A DNA stretch of 64,000 nt, from assembly GCA_013407085.1 (NCBI GenBank), contig JACCGJ010003337.1, forward strand, positions 19,249 to 83,248, given 5' to 3'. A program made the position numbers and the translations under genes. Below the pieces are notes generated by a model. That model saw nothing but the letters and a program-made list of their open reading frames with translations. It searched no databases and was not told the DNA's origin. This document shows, one piece after another, positions 10,853-23,500 of this stretch (position 1 is its first letter; each line of letters begins with the position of its first letter). This DNA is from Atriophallophorus winterbourni. Its lineage: Eukaryota; Platyhelminthes; Trematoda; Plagiorchiida; Microphallidae.

Positions 10853-10922
10853 TCGACTTCGAGAAATCCATAACCAGAATCTTTGAGTCTTTTTTGACCG
10901 TCACCGCTGTAACAGGATTACC

Positions 10923-11450
10923 TTAAACAAAGAATTCACCACCAGTGTCATCGGAGTTTATGCGCATGACTACTGTCTTGTCCTCATTGATAGGCAGTGA
11001 CCAGCGATGTGTCCGATTGACTAAGTCATCGAATGCTTTTTGCAGTTGCTTGTGGCAATCGCAGGAACTGATAGAGACCCACAGTTTCAGATCATCCGCG
11101 AATAAAAGACAATCGATCGCTACCGCGTCCGAAATATCATTCACGAAAATTTTGAATAACAATGGGCCAAGGACAGATTTCGGTGGCACTCCGGAGCCTG
11201 CTATCATCTCTGAAGACGAAATACCATTCACCTCCACACGGTTTGACTGCCCTGAGATGAATGTCTCGATCCATTTAAGTAGACAACCTTGAATACCCAA
11301 ATCCTCCAGCTTGACGAGCAATCGGCGGTGGGGCACGCGGTCGAACGCCTCACTGTAGTCGATAAAAATGACATCGACCGCTTGACCAGAATCAGTCAAA
11401 GCATGAGCGATTTTTGGTGAATCCATCTTGTTGTGTACACCAACGCCCAC
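10923..11450 (-). pseudogene. LINE Z reverse transcriptase catalytic core
   Basis: It contains motif A (VDVIFIDYSEAFDRVPHR), motif B as SGVPPKSVLGPLLF (the conserved Q is replaced) and motif C (CLLFADDLKLW), then WSLPINEDKT. All three catalytic aspartates are visible. The frame is separated from the N-terminal fingers (11583-12182) by frame disruption near 11450-11583. Confidence 0.8.
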
Positions 11451-11582
11451 ACCTCAAAAGAAAGTGCTCTATTTTCCTTCTGATCAGCTTCTGTAACATT
11501 TAACGGATCACAGAAGTCAATGTGACCTGGCGGAACTACCAGGGTCCCCACTCTTAAACATAGGCTTAATAATACCCTGTTT

Positions 11583-12182
11583 TCATTCTTGTGGCAAGAC
11601 ACCTAATGTTGCAGATTTTGTTAACAACCTGACCGGCGGAACGGACAACACCTTTGATAGTGCTCGTGGAACCATTGAATCAATACCGCCTGGTCCTGGC
11701 GCAGATTGTGTGTCTAACTGTTCCAAAAGGAGTCTAACAGTCTCTACATCTACATCAAGTTCAGACAGGACCTCACTGTTATCGGAGACACAAGGGGAAT
11801 CACTGTCTTCTAGACAGTACACGAAAATATATTGCTTAGCCATGGCTTCAGCTTTCAAACCATCCTCAGTAATGTCTACCCCATTATTATCTATCACATT
11901 AGGAATATAGGTTGACGCCTTTGTGCGGCGATGAATGTATGCGAATAGCCATTTTGGTGCACAAGTAGACTCGTCAACCAATCGCTGCTCAGACAACATA
12001 CGTTTCCTGCGCTTTAATGCCGTACAAAGGTTCCTAGCTTGCCGATAGTTGTCATAGTCAGTGGCGTTTTTCCGACTTACGAATATCGACCAGAGCTTTT
12101 GACGTTGCCGCAAACGTTTCCTCATCTCCTTCGTCTTACGACGACGTGTGGACAACGGAACAGCCACCTCAATAACTGTCAA
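11583..12182 (-). pseudogene. LINE Z linker and RT N-terminus
   Basis: A 199-codon ORF rich in Arg/Lys at the start (STRRRKTKEMRKRLRQRQK), then RLVDESTCAPKWLFAYIHRR, NNGVDITEDGLKAEAMAKQY and QSAPGPGGIDSMVPRALSK, matching the APGPDG-type start of CR1 reverse transcriptases. It ends with a stop shortly after. Confidence 0.75.
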
Positions 12183-12271
12183 ATATGTTATTGAGGATCA
12201 CCATCCAACAAACTTCAACATCAGTCGATTGATTAAAACACCAATCGAGAGATGAAGCAACATCCCGTACC

Positions 12272-13040
12272 CTACCCGCGTCTGACTTCCAAAAATTCCT
12301 TCTGGGAATTGGATCTGGTACCCAGCCAGTGTTGCGTTTCCAAATAAAAACTTAAGGTGGCATGATCACTACAGCCTAATGGAGCTTCAGTCCGAAGCTC
12401 AGTAATATCGGACTGCGTGGGAGTGAATACCAAGTCCAAAATGGACTCACACAGTAGGGCATACTCTGGTTGAATGGGAAACATGCTGCACGAGGCCCAC
12501 ATCAACCACAGCGTCCAGTAAGTCCCGCTCCAATGACCCAGAACCTTCATCTAGGGAAGTCAAATCAATACTAGGAGCATTGAAATCCCCCATTATGAAG
12601 CAGTTTCAGGATCTACCATACTGACATATCTGGGATATCAGAGTATCTGCCTGAGTATTGGGAGAACGATAAACGACACCTAACGTGGCAAATCAAGCTG
12701 AAGTCCTTATACCGTACCATAAACTCTCAGCCATACCGGCAGTCTGCTGGAAGCGAGCCAACACTGTGACGGAAATATGTTGTTGGAAATATAAGGCAAC
12801 CCCACCACGGATTTTAGCGTCTGTTCGATTTGAGCGAAAGAGTCTATATCCAAGTAGGGCCAGCTCGGGATCATCCTGCTCAGGTGAGAGCCAGGTTTCC
12901 GTCACCGCAATGATCGCTAGAGGGTCTTGTCTAATCCTATCAAAAATTTCATCCAGTTTGTTTCTTAAGCTCCTCGCATTAAAATATATCACTTTCAAAC
13001 ATCCAGATCCCTCCGAATGCCTATCGTCAGAGGTTCCCAA
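12272..13040 (-). pseudogene. LINE Z endonuclease
   Basis: Two frames. At 13040-12693: CLKVIYFNARSLRNKLDEIF, AIIAVTETWLSPEQDD, LFRSNRTDAKIRGGVALYF. At 12550-12272: the C-terminal end with LDLVFTPTQSDI and LGCSDHATLSFYL, where the SDH catalytic motif is kept. The middle (about 12550-12690) is out of frame and includes the GDFN-like region. It is inactive as it stands. Confidence 0.8.
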
Positions 13041-13138
13041 CGAACTTTTGGCCTCATACTCACAACCCGAAAATCCTCAATGAGCAAGTTCGTTTCACCT
13101 GCGGCTCTGCGCTCGCTTATCTCCTGAGTAGCTTTTTA

Positions 13139-14042
13139 CATCTTCACACGATCTTCCGGAGAAAGATCACGCAGGAGTCGAAGTTTACTACCCTTTAACC
13201 TGTAAACCCTCTTTATCAGTAAGGTCACTTGCTCAACAGAGTCTAACACAATCGTTAAAGGTCTTGGACGATCACCTGGCGCTGGCCTGCAGCCTAAACA
13301 AAACACTGTGCGTACCGTTACACACTTTTCACCTACGTCGAAAAGGGGGGCTAGAGCAGAATCCAAGAACTCGCGTTCCTGTCTAACCATGTCTATTGCC
13401 AAACACCTGTTAGCTCCGGCGCATTGTGAAGAATGATGCAGGATTTTCTGCTCTCAACAGTTGTTAAGCTCTCGTGTTTATTCTTGATAGTTTTATCTAG
13501 CTGCGATAGTTCATGCACCTTTCCGGGCTCAAGAACGTTCGTTTCACAGGCAAAACTAACCCAGTCTTTGGAACCGAGTACAAGAGAGGGAGCAACTTCC
13601 GCAAAGGTGCGTACATCTTCAGATTGCACGCAAACTTGCTGTACACAAGATGTGTGGTGGTTATCCTTCTTCGAGGGTGAGCCACTACTTACAATTCCCA
13701 ATCAATGCCTTCAAAGGTCTTAGCAGAAGCCGTGTCAACTTGAAACTGAGTACTTACGAGCTCAAAATGAGTCGGTGGAAAGCATAACTTACATATCATG
13801 CGAATGATTACGCACGAATTTTTCAGAAGTCAACCATATATCTCCAGCTTCATTCCACCACATCGAATATGTATCCGCATGAAACAATTTTCACATTAAA
13901 CAGCTTTAGCGTTATTGGCAACCTGTTTCGAACAAACCAGACAAGAATCCCCAGAGTGAGCAGCGGAGCCACCATTCTCTTGAGGCTTTCTTGCAGTCGG
14001 TGCTGCATGATCTCCTTTTGCAGATTTACGAGTCGTAACCAT
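13139..14042 (-). pseudogene. LINE Z ORF1 with PHD-like zinc finger
   Basis: Starting at the ATG at 14042, the - strand reads MVTTRKSAKGDHAA, then a Cys/His cluster: CLVC, then CENC, HIRC and CKLC spaced as in a PHD finger. It has in-frame TAA and TGA within the finger. The C-terminal part reads SLVLGSKDWVSFACETN, then SCIILHNAPEL, and after a frameshift RPRPLTIVLDSVEQV, RVYRLKGSKLRLLRDLSPEDRVK. PHD-bearing ORF1 proteins are known in CR1-clade LINEs. Position directly 5' of the endonuclease supports the call. Confidence 0.65.
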
Positions 14043-14249
14043 GTTCACATCCGTTGAAAATAGAATTAAAGTTCTTGTAATAATCTTGAAACGGATCGGA
14101 TATCCACAACAATATCAAAATATCGTAAGAAGCAAACGTCCACGTTGACCTTGAAATTTACTATGTGAGGGGAGTTTTTCTGTTGCATTCCAAATTACTC
14201 TCATACCAAAGGATATTCGTGAAAATATTGTTTGAAGGGGTGGACGCTC

Positions 14250-14355
14250 TTCTGTAGCATACCATCGAGAGGAATCTGGACGCTTGATTGGCTCGTTAGC
14301 CACACACAGCCCTGTGCAAACTGAACTGAACTGAATTGGACTGAACTTGAAAAGG
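14250..14355 (+). mobile_element. 3'-end fragment of LINE subfamily X, next to the ZDHHC start
   Basis: The segment ends TGGCTCGTTAGCCAC, then CTGAACTGAACTGAATTGGA. This matches the 3' end of subfamily X at ~7375-7430 (same strand) and at 59235-59300 (opposite strand). It ends about 30 bp upstream of the ZDHHC start codon, so it probably contributes to the 5' untranslated region or promoter. Confidence 0.6.
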
Positions 14356-14383
14356 CGGCATTTTCAAATATCTCTTTTATCAA

Positions 14384-14507
14384 ATGGGTGTTCAAAAAGG
14401 CTCGTTTAGCACTACCTGTGTTAAGTGCATACAGTGGTTCCCTGTTCTTTTTTTAGGATTACTTATTGCCTGGTCTTACTATGCCTATGTTTATTCTTTA
14501 AGTATTG
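14384..14507 (+). CDS. ZDHHC2/15/20: ZDHHC exon 1
   Basis: It starts at ATG (MGVQKGSF) and encodes the first membrane segment (QWFPVLFLGLLIAWSYYAYV). It ends in phase 1 at a GTAAGT donor. The first ATG after the upstream LINE fragment is used; no in-frame alternative gives the family N-terminus. Confidence 0.9.
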
Positions 14508-17500
14508 GTAAGTTTGTATTTCATTTGTTTCAATTTTAACAGTTCTCGTGAAATCCGTTGCAATCAAAGGTAATCCTGATTTCAGTCAAGACATTTTAAT
14601 AGTCGTATACCTAATCTTCTATCACGTTATCCTCGTGATTTTTCTTTGGTGTTATTTAAAGTCGATTTGGGAGCCTCCATGTGTTCCACCCCGTGAGGTA
14701 AGTTAACCGATGCTGCCAATATATGTTCAGCATTTTCCATCTACATTCTTTCAAGTGGTTTTACTTAGTGATATGAATAGTAATGATTAATAACGTCGAG
14801 TATCATCTGTTTGTGTTGGAGAGTATGCGTCTACGAACCATGCGTAAATATCCATGCAAAACCGTTTGTATTATTTAAAGGTAATAATTTTCATAAACAA
14901 ATTACGAAAGTCAATATTCGAGTGCTTCGCATGAAATCATTGTGCCATTTCGTTTTACATTTTATGGTCGACATCGACCGAAGAAGGATGACTAATATTA
15001 CATATCGGCTCGAAGAAATGGCTTATTTTCCATCTTTTATCATAAAAGTTTAGTGGGGAGCTGTTACGTTTATCATTTTTTTAAAAAATGAGATGCGTAT
15101 AAATGAGTGTAAATGAAGCAGTTGGAGTTAAGGTTATGGATTTCAACATTGTTACATGGCTCTGTAGTTACTTGGGCAGGGAAAGTGTTTTAAGTTTGCC
15201 CAATGCATTTGGATTCTAATCGAACTCTTTGCGATTCCACGTGTTTGTGGCAGCTTTTACCATTTTCTGTGAGCGATTCTCAATTTATTTCGAGACTTAC
15301 GTTCACGAATCTTGTTGATGTCTTGATATCTGATTGTTCGTTATGGTCGTCAATTCCTCTACTATGAAATTAACTGGATTAGCTTATAATTTTTCAATAC
15401 ACTAGGTTTCATGGAAATAGTTTGATTTACGATCTTTTTAGCGAAATTTATGTGTAAGTTTAATTTATGAACGATTGCTCAACTCAGTTTGGACAAACTA
15501 TATAGTATTGTATGGTATGTGCTTTAAACCTCGTTTCAAAAGCTGTCTGCTTAGGCTTCTTCGGTATTTGTGTCAAGAGTAAAAGATTTCGTTTGCAGGT
15601 AATCGATATTCAGTTCAATAGATCTAAAGTATATTGCAGATGTGCAATCGTACGTACTTCTGTGCCGCTCGGCTAACACCGTTCTAAATTGATTCGCCAC
15701 CGGTATTGAGCTACATACGGAAATACGCGGGAGTCTCACTACCATTTCTATATTCTATTTCCTTTCTTTCTAGGCCTCGCAACCTGACAGTATCTTAGCC
15801 CACGAGCAGTCTGACTGTGCGGCACTTTGTCTGTTTCAGGCTTTTGCATTCATACAATACTTCTGTGCGGCGCGGTAAATACCATGCTAAATTGATTGGT
15901 TGGTCACACAATGAAATCCTAATACCATTTTTAGTTTAATTTGTTTTAGGTCTGGGCAACCTGACAGTATTTCTAGCCCACAGCGTGAACACTAAAGATT
16001 GTATGAAGCATCCACAAAATCAGACGCTAAGACATATAGAAAACTTTTAAGATAGTTTTAACGCTGAATAAATTTAATGCACCTTAAAATTCGTCTCGTT
16101 TTGTTATGAGTGATCGTGCTACGAGCTACCAAAATGTACCACTGGAAAATGTGATTAACTAATATTAATCAACAGAAAGACATGCGGCAGAATGAAACCT
16201 TTTTGAGCCACTCTTACTAGTAAGTCCGATCTTCAGGTCACTTCAAATTCCCACTGATTTTCGTGTTATGCGTTGGGGTTTCACTCGCTGTATGCTTTTC
16301 AACCTCAGATTTACATATGTAGTGTTTGAATCAAATATAATTAGTTCTTTGCAAACTGATGATCGACAACCTCAATTCACTCGTGCTCGCCAGCATTTGT
16401 CACGAGTGTTATGCATCCTACCATGACGGAACAGGGGACACTTTTCGCGGTTGATTCGCTGTCACTTGTCAGTACACATTTGACTTCCGTTTCCAGTATT
16501 CTAGTTATTTTTGCTCCCTGGTGCTACGAATAGAGACCTCCCAATCATGAGAAGTACTTGCGTTGAAGCATCGCATCACAAATAACGACCACTTCTGTTT
16601 GTGCTGTATTAAAACTACCCAATGTAGTTTACGTGTGATTTTGTTCTAGATTCATCATACCGTATTAAAATAACTATTTTATCTACTTTCGATGTATTTC
16701 TTTGATTTAACAGCATTTAATACATTTACAAGTTGTTATATTTTAAAACACTTCCTTCCTCATCTGTTCTGTTTTGATTTACTTTAGTTCGCCTTGACGG
16801 AGGCCGATTGGATGGCTCTTCATGACGTGAACATCACCAGTCAGGATAAAAAGACGATTGTTGAGAACATTGTGGATAACCGTAGATTACCTGTCCGCAT
16901 GGTGAGGCGCGATGGAAATATTGGTCTTTGCGAAATTTGTGGAGTTATAAAACCAGACAGAGCTCACCACTGTTCAACTTGCAAGAAGTAAGTTGTTTCG
17001 ATATGCTCCTTAATCTTCTTGTTTGTTTTTTAGTCTGGTTTTTGCATGTAAAATTGTTTCGATCTGTTCTTAGACAGAATTTGAAGTTTTGTATTTTTAC
17101 GTGTGCTACATTAGACAGCCTCAATGATGGAGTGAAGTTGCTCACTTAGCACATTGAAGATTCAATATAGATAGAATAAAATGAAAAAGCCAATAGCCGC
17201 TGCTCGGTGCGTTCAGTTTGTAAGGTTTGAGTTGTTAAATTAACCGCCTGCTGTAACGGGCTGCAACCGAATCTTAGTAAGAGTGCCATATGTATGCAAC
17301 CAGAATAACGATATTTCTATCCGGACAAACCCGTTTTCTTTTCCTATGACTGCTCCATGCCATCAGTCAAATGTATTCACGTTTTATATTTTGGTATTCA
17401 TTGCCATTCTTTAGTCTGGATCACTAACACCAAATTTCTAACCGTAGCTTCTTGAATAATACAAAAATAATTAAAGTCTCCGTTACAGCTTAGACAGTCA

Positions 17501-20500
17501 ACTTATATACGTTATCATTTAGGCGCTATTTTATTGACAATGTACAGTTATCTTTGGATAATATTTCTAAATGCTTTCAACGTTACTTTTATCCGTCTCA
17601 CATGTAGAAACACGCTGTAGTCTTTCTGCCACTTCTATTTTCATTGTCATATCTCCCTAGGCCTAGGCAACCTGGTGGTATCTTGACCCATATGCAGTCT
17701 GGATATGCGGCACTTTGTCTGTATCATACTAGTGTTTTCATACATATATACATCGGTGTGCAATTGTCTAGAGTTTTCAAACGCGCCGTTACGGTTTCTA
17801 ACCAGCAGTAAACCATCATCTTCATCAACAGCATGTACAACATTACACATGTAGCGACTACCGAATGCTCAAATGTGATACAACCGTGACACGGCGAAAT
17901 TGAATCGAAACGTGGAGAACTGAAACCTAAAATGCCATAGAATTTATAAAGAAGTATTATTATTAAACAAGGAGCGCTTGTATGCCACTGTTGGATAAGG
18001 CTCGTACGACGAACCTGTTCAAAGCATGTGTCGAAACACATGTTAAATGGGGTTAAACCCATAACCATGAAACAAAATATTCATTTGCATGCTTTTCCGT
18101 CATTCACACCCCACGACCGGTTTCGTGCTGTTTGCACTCATCAGGTAGGGACAGTAAGATCAGGATCCGCATGCGCTTGAAACAGTGGAGGAATGGTAAA
18201 CAAGGAGCGCTTGTATGCCACTGTTGGATAAGGCTCGTACGACGAACCTGTTCAAAGCATGTGTCGAAACACATGTTAAATGGGGTTAAACCCATAACCA
18301 TGAAACAAAATATTCATTTGCATGCTTTTCCGTCATTCACACCCCACGACCGGTTTCGTGCTGTTTGCACTCATCAGGTAGGGACAGTAAAATCAGGATC
18401 CGCATGCGCTTGAAACAGTGGAGGAATGGTAAACAAGGAGCGCTTGTATGCATCCTGATCTTACTGTCCCTACCTGATGAGTGCAAACAGCACGAAACCG
18501 GTCGTGGGGCGTGAATGACGGAAAAGCATGCAAATGAAGTATTATTATTATTATTATTACACAAGTCTTTACAGACGATGTGCCAACAAGTATACCGTGA
18601 AGAGGGCACATGATGAAAGAAAAAAGGGGGATTTTTTGTCTGTTTACACATGCCGTTTTTGATCTTTTTTGTCTTTTTTCGGAATAAAGAAAAGAGGGAG
18701 GGTCACTGATAAACGAGAACACAAGCACAGCAGGATTCTCGCCACTGGTTTCTTTCTTTTGTCACCACACAGTGTTATCAGCCACATATCTTCACGGTCC
18801 GTCGGACCCCACCCGGGTAAGCGCGATGTTTCCACGATGGCTAGTGGGGCTGTTAGACGCTTGAGGGTCTTCCGACAGGTATTCCTTTGTCCGCCACGGC
18901 GACGTTTCCAATCAGGTCCAGTGAGATCAAAAAGAGCTAGGTGAGGAAGGCGTCGCTCATTCATACGAAGAACGTGCCCCAGCCATCTCAGCTGGCACAT
19001 GGATATATGATTGGAGAGTCGCACAGTGCTCGCCGAGGACTGCCCTCCTAACGTCATCATTTCTGACTCTGTGTTGCCAGCTTAGACGAGCGATACTCCG
19101 CAGGCAGCGATGATCAAACGTCTATAATAGTTTACTATCGGCTTGAAGCAATGTCGTCAGCATAGTCCAGATCCATAACTCGTCAACCGGGGAGCAGGTC
19201 GATCCCACAAGTCGGTAGCCGAGTTGTTGCTGCCTGCACGACATCGTCAATCGCAAAGTTGAATAGGAATGGGGAGATCAGACATCCTTGACGAACCCCG
19301 CTGGAAATGGTAAATTGCTTGGATAAATCACCACAGGCTTTTACTCTGCCGGTGGTGTGGCAGTACAGCTTCTTGAGCAGGGTTACGTACTTCTGTGGGA
19401 CACAATGGCAAATGAGACACACCCAGAGAGCGGTTCTGTCAATGGAATCAAAGGCTGCTCGTATGTCAAGAAAGACGATAATTGTTGGACGTGCGTATTG
19501 GTAACGTTGCTCCAAAATTTGGCGGAGCGTGAAGATTTGGTCCACACACCCGCGTCCTCCTCTGAAACCAGCCTCTTCTTCTCGATACTCTGCTTCTCGG
19601 TAGCTGTTAAGCCTGGTCAGGATGATTGATGCAAACAGTTTAGAAACTACCGGTATGAAACTGATACCCCTGTGACTACCGCACTCTTTACTCGACCCTT
19701 TCTTGAATACTGGGACGATGGCTGACGGTCCCCACGCGCTGGGTATGGTTTCCTCGTTCCAGATCTTTCCGAAGAGCACTGACAGCTCACTGCACAAAAC
19801 ATTGACACCATCAACGAATAGTTCGGCTGGTAGGTCATCTAAACTAGGGGCCTTGCGTCGTCTAAGCTTCATTATGTGTGAGCGAATTTCTGCCTCTGTA
19901 GGTGGTCCCTGTGCGGCCGGCCACTGAGTGATGGAGCCACTTGGCGGAGCAACAGAGAGTGGTCGCGGCTAATTGAATTGGCCTGCGAAATGTTCCCTCC
20001 AGCGGTCCATCCGCCTTTTTCTGTTGGTAATCAACGACACATCTACTTCCGCGATGAGTTCACTCACGCTGGGCATTCGGGGTCCCGTGGAGCGTATAAG
20101 CTGGAACAATTTGCGGGTTTTGCCAACTGCTTTGGCTGCTTCCATCTCGCCTTCCCACTCTTATCACCATGATTCTCGGTCCATTTTGAGACTGGTCTTC
20201 AACCGGTGACGAATTTGCCTGCGCTGTTCATCATATCTTCCCCCCAGAGGTAAAGAACGCTGTTGGTCAATTAATTTGGCTGTAGCAGCAGATATCCAGT
20301 TGGAACCTGTTCGCTTGGATGTTCCCTATAAAGAAGTAAGCAGAAACAAACTGGGATCAGCTGCCTACACTTCAATTTCAAAACAGTTTTAATCAAGTTT
20401 CGTGAACAAATAGAACGATTTCATCACGCCAGTTTTTTCGGTTTTCACGTGCATCATAACAGCCTTTCATCGCCGCTCTACTTGACAGCATACGAAAGTA

Positions 20501-23500
20501 ATCAAACACCCAAAGAAGACGCCTACAACAAGACCGCCACTGAAGACTATTCTGATCCCAATATCTGACTTTGAGAAACCCATGCGATGTTTGATCGCAC
20601 GGGCCGCTTCTCGCAGCTAGTGTAGCTGTCAAGACCTTAATCTTCTTGAACTATATGCGAATTCGTTGTCTGACCGTTAACCACTCGTACTTGTCACTAA
20701 TGTAATGCAGTCCATGATGATGATGACGTCGTCAGAATGAGCGAAATCAAAAAGCTTCTTATCACACCCTATGTGAATGCCTTGTGCAGGTACAGTCTAC
20801 ATTATTTACCTTTGTTATGGAGTCAATTACAAAGTGGACCGAAGTTACATTTTTTGCACCTACTGACCACCGGAAAGTTTGCTTATGATTTTTATGCCTA
20901 CTACTAAATTGTCTATGCTACATTCAAAGATTCAAAAAGCGTTCGCTGAAATTCCAATTTCAATGTGCCACCAAGTGATGACCGGCACATCTAGGCGACC
21001 GAGATGAGCAATCATGCCTCCAGCTAGAATAAAAATATCTGAAACCCTTACTGACTTTGTTGTAGACAATTTTTTTACGTAGGATGTTGGAATGTGGGAA
21101 GTCAAGTCACTACGATGCCTTCGGTACTGAACTATTAGGTAGATGGCGGTTGTCTTTCTGAAGTACGCCTAGCTGGGCAAGAATCCAATCCTCCCTGCGG
21201 TTGGTTGTGCATTTTGCATCCTGCATACGAGGAAAAATGTCGATATGGTCGGCATGAAGTCGCTCTCATACGAAGGTTGGCATCAAAAATTGCATTGGTT
21301 CGTCTGAGGGACCATCCTTTGAATATTACTATAGTTTCATTGTATGTTTCAACGTTATCTGTAAAGAATACGAGAGACGATTTCTATAACCCGTTCCAAT
21401 CCCTTTATGACGGATTTACTGGAGTGACATATTGATTGTGGTCGGCTATTGGAATCTAAACAATGGATCAGTACCTGCTGCAACAAACCGAATTTTTGAC
21501 AGATTTGGTTTGGGACAACACTAGGAAAATGGATGATTCATTACTTGCGTTTGCGGACTACAACCATCACTCTGGGAAACACTTCGTTACACGGTACTCG
21601 AATGACGGTATAACGGCAACTCAGATTTATTGCATTCTAATTTGCTCCCGCTAGATGTTCTCGGTGGGTGGCTGTAGTCTCTATCATGAGGCCGAAACAA
21701 AATGCAGCAGACATTGATCATGCTCGTTCGCGCAAAGATCGACTGCTGAACCGCTAAAGGAAATCATATGGACGGCGCTCAAACTTTGCAGCCTTAGAAA
21801 ACCCGGACCAATTAAAGAAACACATGAATAATATTGTTGAGAGTTTTGGTAGTTGTGATGGCCCAGTTGAAGGACTGTGGTCCAAACTCAAGGCCGCTAC
21901 TTAACCTGGTGTCATTAAAAAACAAAGCACCGTTTCTGGTCACTGGATCTCTCAGCACACCATTAAGCTTCCTGATCAAACGAGATGCTGGAACAAATGG
22001 AGAGCCGCTGGACGATTTGCCTGTAATGGTCGTTAGCTTTACTGGACAGAAACTACTTCAAAAAGAAAACCTGCAGAGAACATAGGAGACTGTTATCTCT
22101 CTTTCATGCCGCATCTGAAAGCTATACTTTTCGCACAAACCGCATATTCGTCAAGGCGGCTGAAGTATAGTTTTGTCAAGCAGATGTAGATTGAAAGCAG
22201 AAGTATTCAGTACCCGGAAGTCAGGTTTTATTCACTTCAGAATGACAGTATGAGAGCTAAAATGGAAAGAGAGAGACGTGAGTAAAAGTAGGGTAGCAGA
22301 TGTGCACAAAGGCAATGTCATATTCACAACATTCTCCCCGGCCAGAATGTTCTATCTAGATTTCTCTGTTCCGCAATACATAAGGCCTGGTACGCTGTTG
22401 CTGAACCACCAATTCTTGGGCATTTTCGGAAAGCATCCCGGAGTCCAATGTGGCAGTATCCTGGTCAGAACGCTGGTTCCGTGTGGCATGCTCGTCATAC
22501 AAATGAATTTCATCAGGAGCGTCGGTAGAAAAATCTCCTTTTGGTGCTAACTGGCGTGTAGACACTGTGTCCTCGCGTCCAGTCGGGAACCGTACATGCG
22601 CATACTGAGGGTTGCATTCGATCAGTTGTACTTCGTCTACCAGGGGGTCAAATTTAGATGCTCGGTAATTGCGTTTCATAAGCATATCTGCGGAATCTGA
22701 CAACCATGGCGGGAGACTTCTATTTGGAGTCGATCGTCTGGTGTATTGAAAGAGGCGCTCATGTGGGGTCGAATTGGTTGCAGTGCAAAGGAGGGACCTT
22801 ACGGAGTGTAAAGCATCTAATAAGACGCTCTCCCATCGATCGGTTGATAAGTTTCTCGTTTTCAAGGCCAATGATATGGCTTTCCATAGCGTACCATTCA
22901 GTCGTTCGACTTGCCCGTTGCCTTGAGGGTTGTAAGGTGTAGTCCGGCTCGTGGCGATCCCTTTATCCAGCAGAAACTTTTTGAGTTCATCTGACATGAA
23001 CGCAGAACCACGATCGGAGTGTACATAGGATGGCATTCCGAAGATGGCGAATAGTTGTGAAAAACAATTGATGACAGTTTGCGCTGAGGTGTCTGCACAA
23101 GCAAAAGCGAAAGGGAACCGTGAATATTCATCGATCATCGTCAACAGGTAACGGTTGCGAGTAGCTGATGGAAGTGGTCCTTTGAAGTCTATACTCAGTC
23201 GTTCAAACGGTTGAGTTGCTTTTATTAAGTTTTGTCTATCTGGTTGGAAGAAACGAGGTTTGAGTTCGCAGCAAGCGCTACACCTGGAACAAACACTTCG
23301 GATTTCGGGCACTTCACACGAGGATGTCGACTGTAGCCACAAAAGAAGCATTTGAGTGTCGATACCGCGGCTGTTATCTCCATAGCTTCGGTAGGGTCAG
23401 CAACTGAACTGGTGGATTCGGAAGTCGTACCACATGGGATATTATGGTTCTGATAAGTATGCGATTGTATTTCGGCTAGCTCCAAAGAGCGTGCTTGTTT

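Larger units (their letters stand above)
10185..14050 (-). mobile_element. CR1-like LINE (Z), nearly full length but broken
   Basis: Reading the - strand gives ORF1 with a PHD-like zinc finger (14042 downwards), a second ORF1 part (13701-13139), an EEP endonuclease (13040-12272), a linker (12182-11583), the reverse transcriptase (11450-10923) and its C-terminus (10852-10278). Total ~3.9 kb, close to full-length CR1-type elements. Each part carries frameshifts or stops. It lies just upstream of, and opposite to, the ZDHHC gene. Confidence 0.8.
14698..16787 (+). other. Intron 2 (2.1 kb)
   Basis: GTAAGT to ACTTTAG. It contains two - strand family-A repeats (15632-15862 and 15858-15990). The rest, 14700-15630 and 16000-16780, shows nothing I recognise. 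Confidence 0.85.
17951..18550 (-). mobile_element. Tandem 233-bp hammerhead repeat with inverted 5' piece
   Basis: Two head-to-tail 233-bp copies (17971-18203 and 18204-18436; starts exactly 233 bp apart, almost identical) are followed by the first few bases of a third. An inverted partial copy (18452-18535) follows. The whole is flanked by GAAGTATTATTATTA (17951-17965 and 18536-18550), probably a target-site duplication. Each copy holds a type I hammerhead; the RNA sense is the - strand for the tandem copies. The inverted end lies at the 5' side of that RNA sense, as twin-primed retrotransposition would leave it. Alternatives are pseudo-LTRs of a Penelope-like element or a retrozyme. No protein-coding capacity. 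Confidence 0.8.
18644..20330 (-). mobile_element. RTE-like LINE, internally deleted
   Basis: In - strand order: a fragment near 20020-20330 that reads like the RTE endonuclease-RT linker (RKLFQ-like, then EL and LINSKRRMDRWREHF-like residues); the reverse transcriptase (19872-19183); a YADD catalytic motif near 19147-19166 just past an in-frame TGA; and the C-terminal RTE block CQLRWLGHVLRMNERRLPH (19060-18644). Sequence between YADD and the C-terminal block is missing. The 5' end is truncated. Confidence 0.8.

Noticed and set aside
17971..18436. CRISPR-like or satellite array
   Set aside because: Only two full units, no spacers, eukaryotic context; the hammerhead core and flanking duplication fit a mobile repeat better.
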